A stretch of DNA of 64,000 nt from positions 248,001 to 312,000 of the forward strand of contig NGFH01000001.1 in NCBI GenBank assembly GCA_002215675.1, written 5' to 3'. Shown one piece after another: positions 62,247-64,000 of the stretch. The position numbers and the translations under genes were made by a program. The notes beneath the pieces are model-generated. The model was given only the letters and a program-made list of their open reading frames with translations. It was not told the origin of the DNA and ran no database searches. Within the stretch, counting starts at the first letter, position 1, and every line of letters starts with the position of its first letter. The DNA is from Bacteroidetes bacterium 2013_40CM_41_45 (GTDB taxonomy: Bacteria > Bacteroidota > Bacteroidia > AKYH767-A > 2013-40CM-41-45).

Positions 62247-62519
62247 TTATTTTACCTTCTTTGCCAGTTCTGTGCCGGCACGGAATTTTGCAACTTTCTT
62301 TGCAGGAATTTTAATTTCGGTTCCCGTCTGCGGGTTGCGGCCGGTGCGGGCAGCGCGCTTTGTAACTGTAAATGTTCCGAATCCAACCAATGCAACACGC
62401 TCGCCTTTCTTGAGCGCCTTGGTGGTTGAATTAATGAACGCATCCAATGCGCGGGATGCTGCTGCCTTGGTCAGCTTTGACTCGCTGGCGATGGCATTAA
62501 TTAAATCTGCTTTGTTCAT
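62247..62519 (-). CDS. hup: DNA-binding protein HU
   Basis: 90 residues, the exact HU size. The N-terminal helices are [20 protein letters not shown], and the dimer core contains [14 protein letters not shown]. The DNA-gripping arm carries the conserved proline in [18 protein letters not shown], and the end is [16 protein letters not shown] bends and compacts DNA. It is monocistronic, with its own promoter and terminator. Confidence 0.97.
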   Translation of the reverse strand: MNKADLINAIASESKLTKAAASRALDAFINSTTKALKKGERVALVGFGTFTVTKRAARTGRNPQTGTEIKIPAKKVAKFRAGTELAKKVK

Positions 62520-62561
62520 GATAAAGAGTTTAAGAGGTTAGTAAAAAATTTTTTACGCGTT

Positions 62562-62593
62562 GAAAGATATCTATTCTCGAATACCCCTACAAA
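62562..62593 (-). promoter_or_regulatory. Putative promoter of the HU gene
   Basis: On the minus strand TTTG (62590-62593) and TATCTTTC (62562-62569) are 20 bp apart. The -7 element differs from TAnnTTTG only in its last base. It lies 42 bp before the HU ATG. Confidence 0.45.
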
Positions 62594-62684
62594 TATCGTC
62601 ATTATTGAATTATCAACATATACCTATCCTGTTTGTTGAAAACTCTGCTCTGAATTCACGTGCAAAAACATCGGCAATACCCGC

Positions 62685-64000
62685 CTAATAGTCCAGGAGT
62701 TCCTTCATGATTTTTGCAACCTTGTCCGGATTGGGAAGCATGGTTGCCTCAAGAGTAGAGTTGAGTGGGATGGCGGGAAGATTTTCTGAACCGATGATAC
62801 GCACAGGCGCGTCAAGGAATTCAAAACATTTTTCAGAAATCATTCCGGCAAGCGATTGCGCAAACGAATTCGGCACCGGTTCTTCGGTAACCACGAGACA
62901 CCGTGAATATTTTTTTACAGATGCAAAAATTGATTTTTCATCCAGCGGAACTAATGTTCTTAAATCCACAATTTCAATCCTGCCGGGGAAATTTTTTGCT
63001 GCGTTTTTAGCCCAGTAAACTCCCATGCCGTACGTGATGACGGTTAGCGAGGACGCATTTTTTTCCTCGCCACCTTGCTGAACAATCCTTGCTTTACCAA
63101 AAGGAAGAATATAATTTTCATCGGGTTCAATGGTTTTTGCATCTTCTGTTCCTTTCAGCTTGCTCCAATACAAGCCCTTATGCTCAAAAATAACAACGGG
63201 GTTAGGGTCATAGTATGCGGCTTTTAATAATCCTTTCAGGTCAGCGCCTGTGGAGGGATAGGCGACTTTAAGCCCGCGGATGTTGCACACCACACTCTCA
63301 ACACTGGATGAATGATACGGTCCACCGCTGCCATAAGCGCCAATAGGAACGCGGAGAATCATGCCCACAGGCCATTTGCCATTGGTGAGATAACACGAAC
63401 GTGCGACTTCTGTGAACAATTGATTCAGCCCCGGCCAGATGTAATCGGCAAACTGAACTTCCACAATCGGCTTTAAACCAACTGCGCTCATGCCGACCGT
63501 GCTTCCGACAATAAACGCTTCCTGGATGGGAGTATTAAATACCCGGTCATCACCAAATTTTTCTGCGAGAGTAGCTGCTTCGCGAAATACTCCGCCCAAT
63601 CTTCTGCCCACATCCTGACCATACAACAAACATTCTTTATGCCTGGTCATTAATTCCTGTACGGCAAAAAGCGCGCAATCGACCATAACTTTTTTCTCCC
63701 GGTTCTTGGGCTCACGCTCCCCTTTTTCTTCCGTAACGGGCGTGGGAGCAAAGTCATGCATGAACAAATCTTGCGGGCGCGGGTCCTCCGCTTTCAGCGC
63801 CTTAGCATAATCATCTTCAACAATTTTTTTTGATTTGGTTTCAATGGAATTTAATTCATTCTCTTCAAAATTATTTTCAAGCAGGTATTTTTTCAGTTTG
63901 GGAAACGGGTCGCGTTTAGAATGTTCTTTCAAATCATCGCGGTACCATTCTTTACGTACTCCTGACGTATGATGATTGAGCAAAGGGACTTTTGCGTGAA
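62685..64000 (-). CDS. 2-oxoacid dehydrogenase E1, fused alpha/beta type, 3' part (runs off window)
   Basis: 438 codons are visible and the frame stays open to the window edge, reading HAKVPLLNHHTSG at the start. The first 85 or so residues look like the C-terminal tail of an E1 alpha subunit (HHTSGVRKEWYRDD, DPFPKLKKYLLENNF). They are joined without a stop to a complete E1 beta subunit: TRHKECLLYGQDVGRRLGGV, FNTPIQEAFIVGSTVGMSA, PVGMILRVPIGAYGSGG and IVDLRTLVPLDEKSI. The gene is therefore a fused alpha-beta E1 of a pyruvate or branched-chain type complex that uses thiamine diphosphate. A TTG at 63983 could be taken as a start but lies inside the alpha part. Confidence 0.88.
   Translation of the reverse strand, partial: HAKVPLLNHHTSGVRKEWYRDDLKEHSKRDPFPKLKKYLLENNFEENELNSIETKSKKIVEDDYAKALKAEDPRPQDLFMHDFAPTPVTEEKGEREPKNREKKVMVDCALFAVQELMTRHKECLLYGQDVGRRLGGVFREAATLAEKFGDDRVFNTPIQEAFIVGSTVGMSAVGLKPIVEVQFADYIWPGLNQLFTEVARSCYLTNGKWPVGMILRVPIGAYGSGGPYHSSSVESVVCNIRGLKVAYPSTGADLKGLLKAAYYDPNPVVIFEHKGLYWSKLKGTEDAKTIEPDENYILPFGKARIVQQGGEEKNASSLTVITYGMGVYWAKNAAKNFPGRIEIVDLRTLVPLDEKSIFASVKKYSRCLVVTEEPVPNSFAQSLAGMISEKCFEFLDAPVRIIGSENLPAIPLNSTLEATMLPNPDKVAKIMKELLDY

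Noticed and set aside
62685-63983. A stand-alone E1 beta gene beginning at TTG 63983
   Set aside because: The frame remains open upstream to the window edge and the upstream residues look like E1 alpha, so it is the tail of a fused gene.

Overview
The window is a stretch of chromosome from a member of the Bacteroidota. The evidence is a complete type IX secretion/gliding core (gldK, gldL, gldM, gldN plus a PorP/SprF protein), a secreted protease with a type IX sorting tail, a TonB-dependent receptor with an N-terminal CarboxypepD_reg domain, many 2TM/DUF-type Bacteroidota proteins, and promoters of the TAnnTTTG type. Genes are densely packed on both strands. No prophage, integron, CRISPR array or rRNA operon is visible.

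Layout. 1-4900: an AT-rich surface-polysaccharide patch with membrane glycosyltransferase-like proteins and a GT2 enzyme, including the frameshifted tail of a second GT2 copy. 4970-12400: orphan paaZ, a type IX-secreted lysyl-endopeptidase-like protease, and accB/accC split by an exported unknown protein. 12500-18800: RNase HI, an MsbA-like exporter, rbfA, a methyltransferase, a LolC/E-like permease and a TonB-domain protein. 18800-29600: outer-membrane proteins, aspS, tryptophan 2,3-dioxygenase, small membrane proteins, DUF3108 protein and scpB. 29700-36000: leuS, ftsX, a DUF3098 protein, uppP and truB. 36000-48200: serine hydrolase, lipoprotein, free methionine sulfoxide reductase, comF, a DUF1844-like protein, a very large outer-membrane protein, a TonB-dependent receptor and an Asp/Glu racemase. 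48200-57800: gldN-M-L-K, PorP/SprF, a degenerate arginase-fold protein and topA, all on the minus strand. 57900-64000: a TMTC-like protein, an M1 peptidase, two tRNA-Ser genes, HU, and the 3' part of a fused 2-oxoacid dehydrogenase E1 gene that runs off the window.

The most unusual feature is a family of short GC-rich hairpin repeats, about 35-41 bp each. The core is CCCCTCTCC-loop-GGAGAGGGG, flanked on one side by GCCTCACCCC. Eight copies are scattered from 16.3 to 35.4 kb, and seven of them are read in frame inside protein genes, appearing as the peptides [11 protein letters not shown] or SPLSFGEG. In leuS two copies in inverted orientation bracket a complete DUF559 (Vsr-like, PD-(D/E)XK fold) nuclease domain. 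The result is a 451-bp element with terminal inverted repeats, inserted in frame into an essential leucyl-tRNA synthetase. truB and a methyltransferase carry solo copies. I infer a selfish nuclease/repeat system whose ends can be tolerated as peptide inserts. Several other palindromic repeat families also occur in the intergenic gaps.

Limits: all functional names come from motif recognition by eye. No database search, alignment or structure prediction was run, and start codons were chosen from motif and context.
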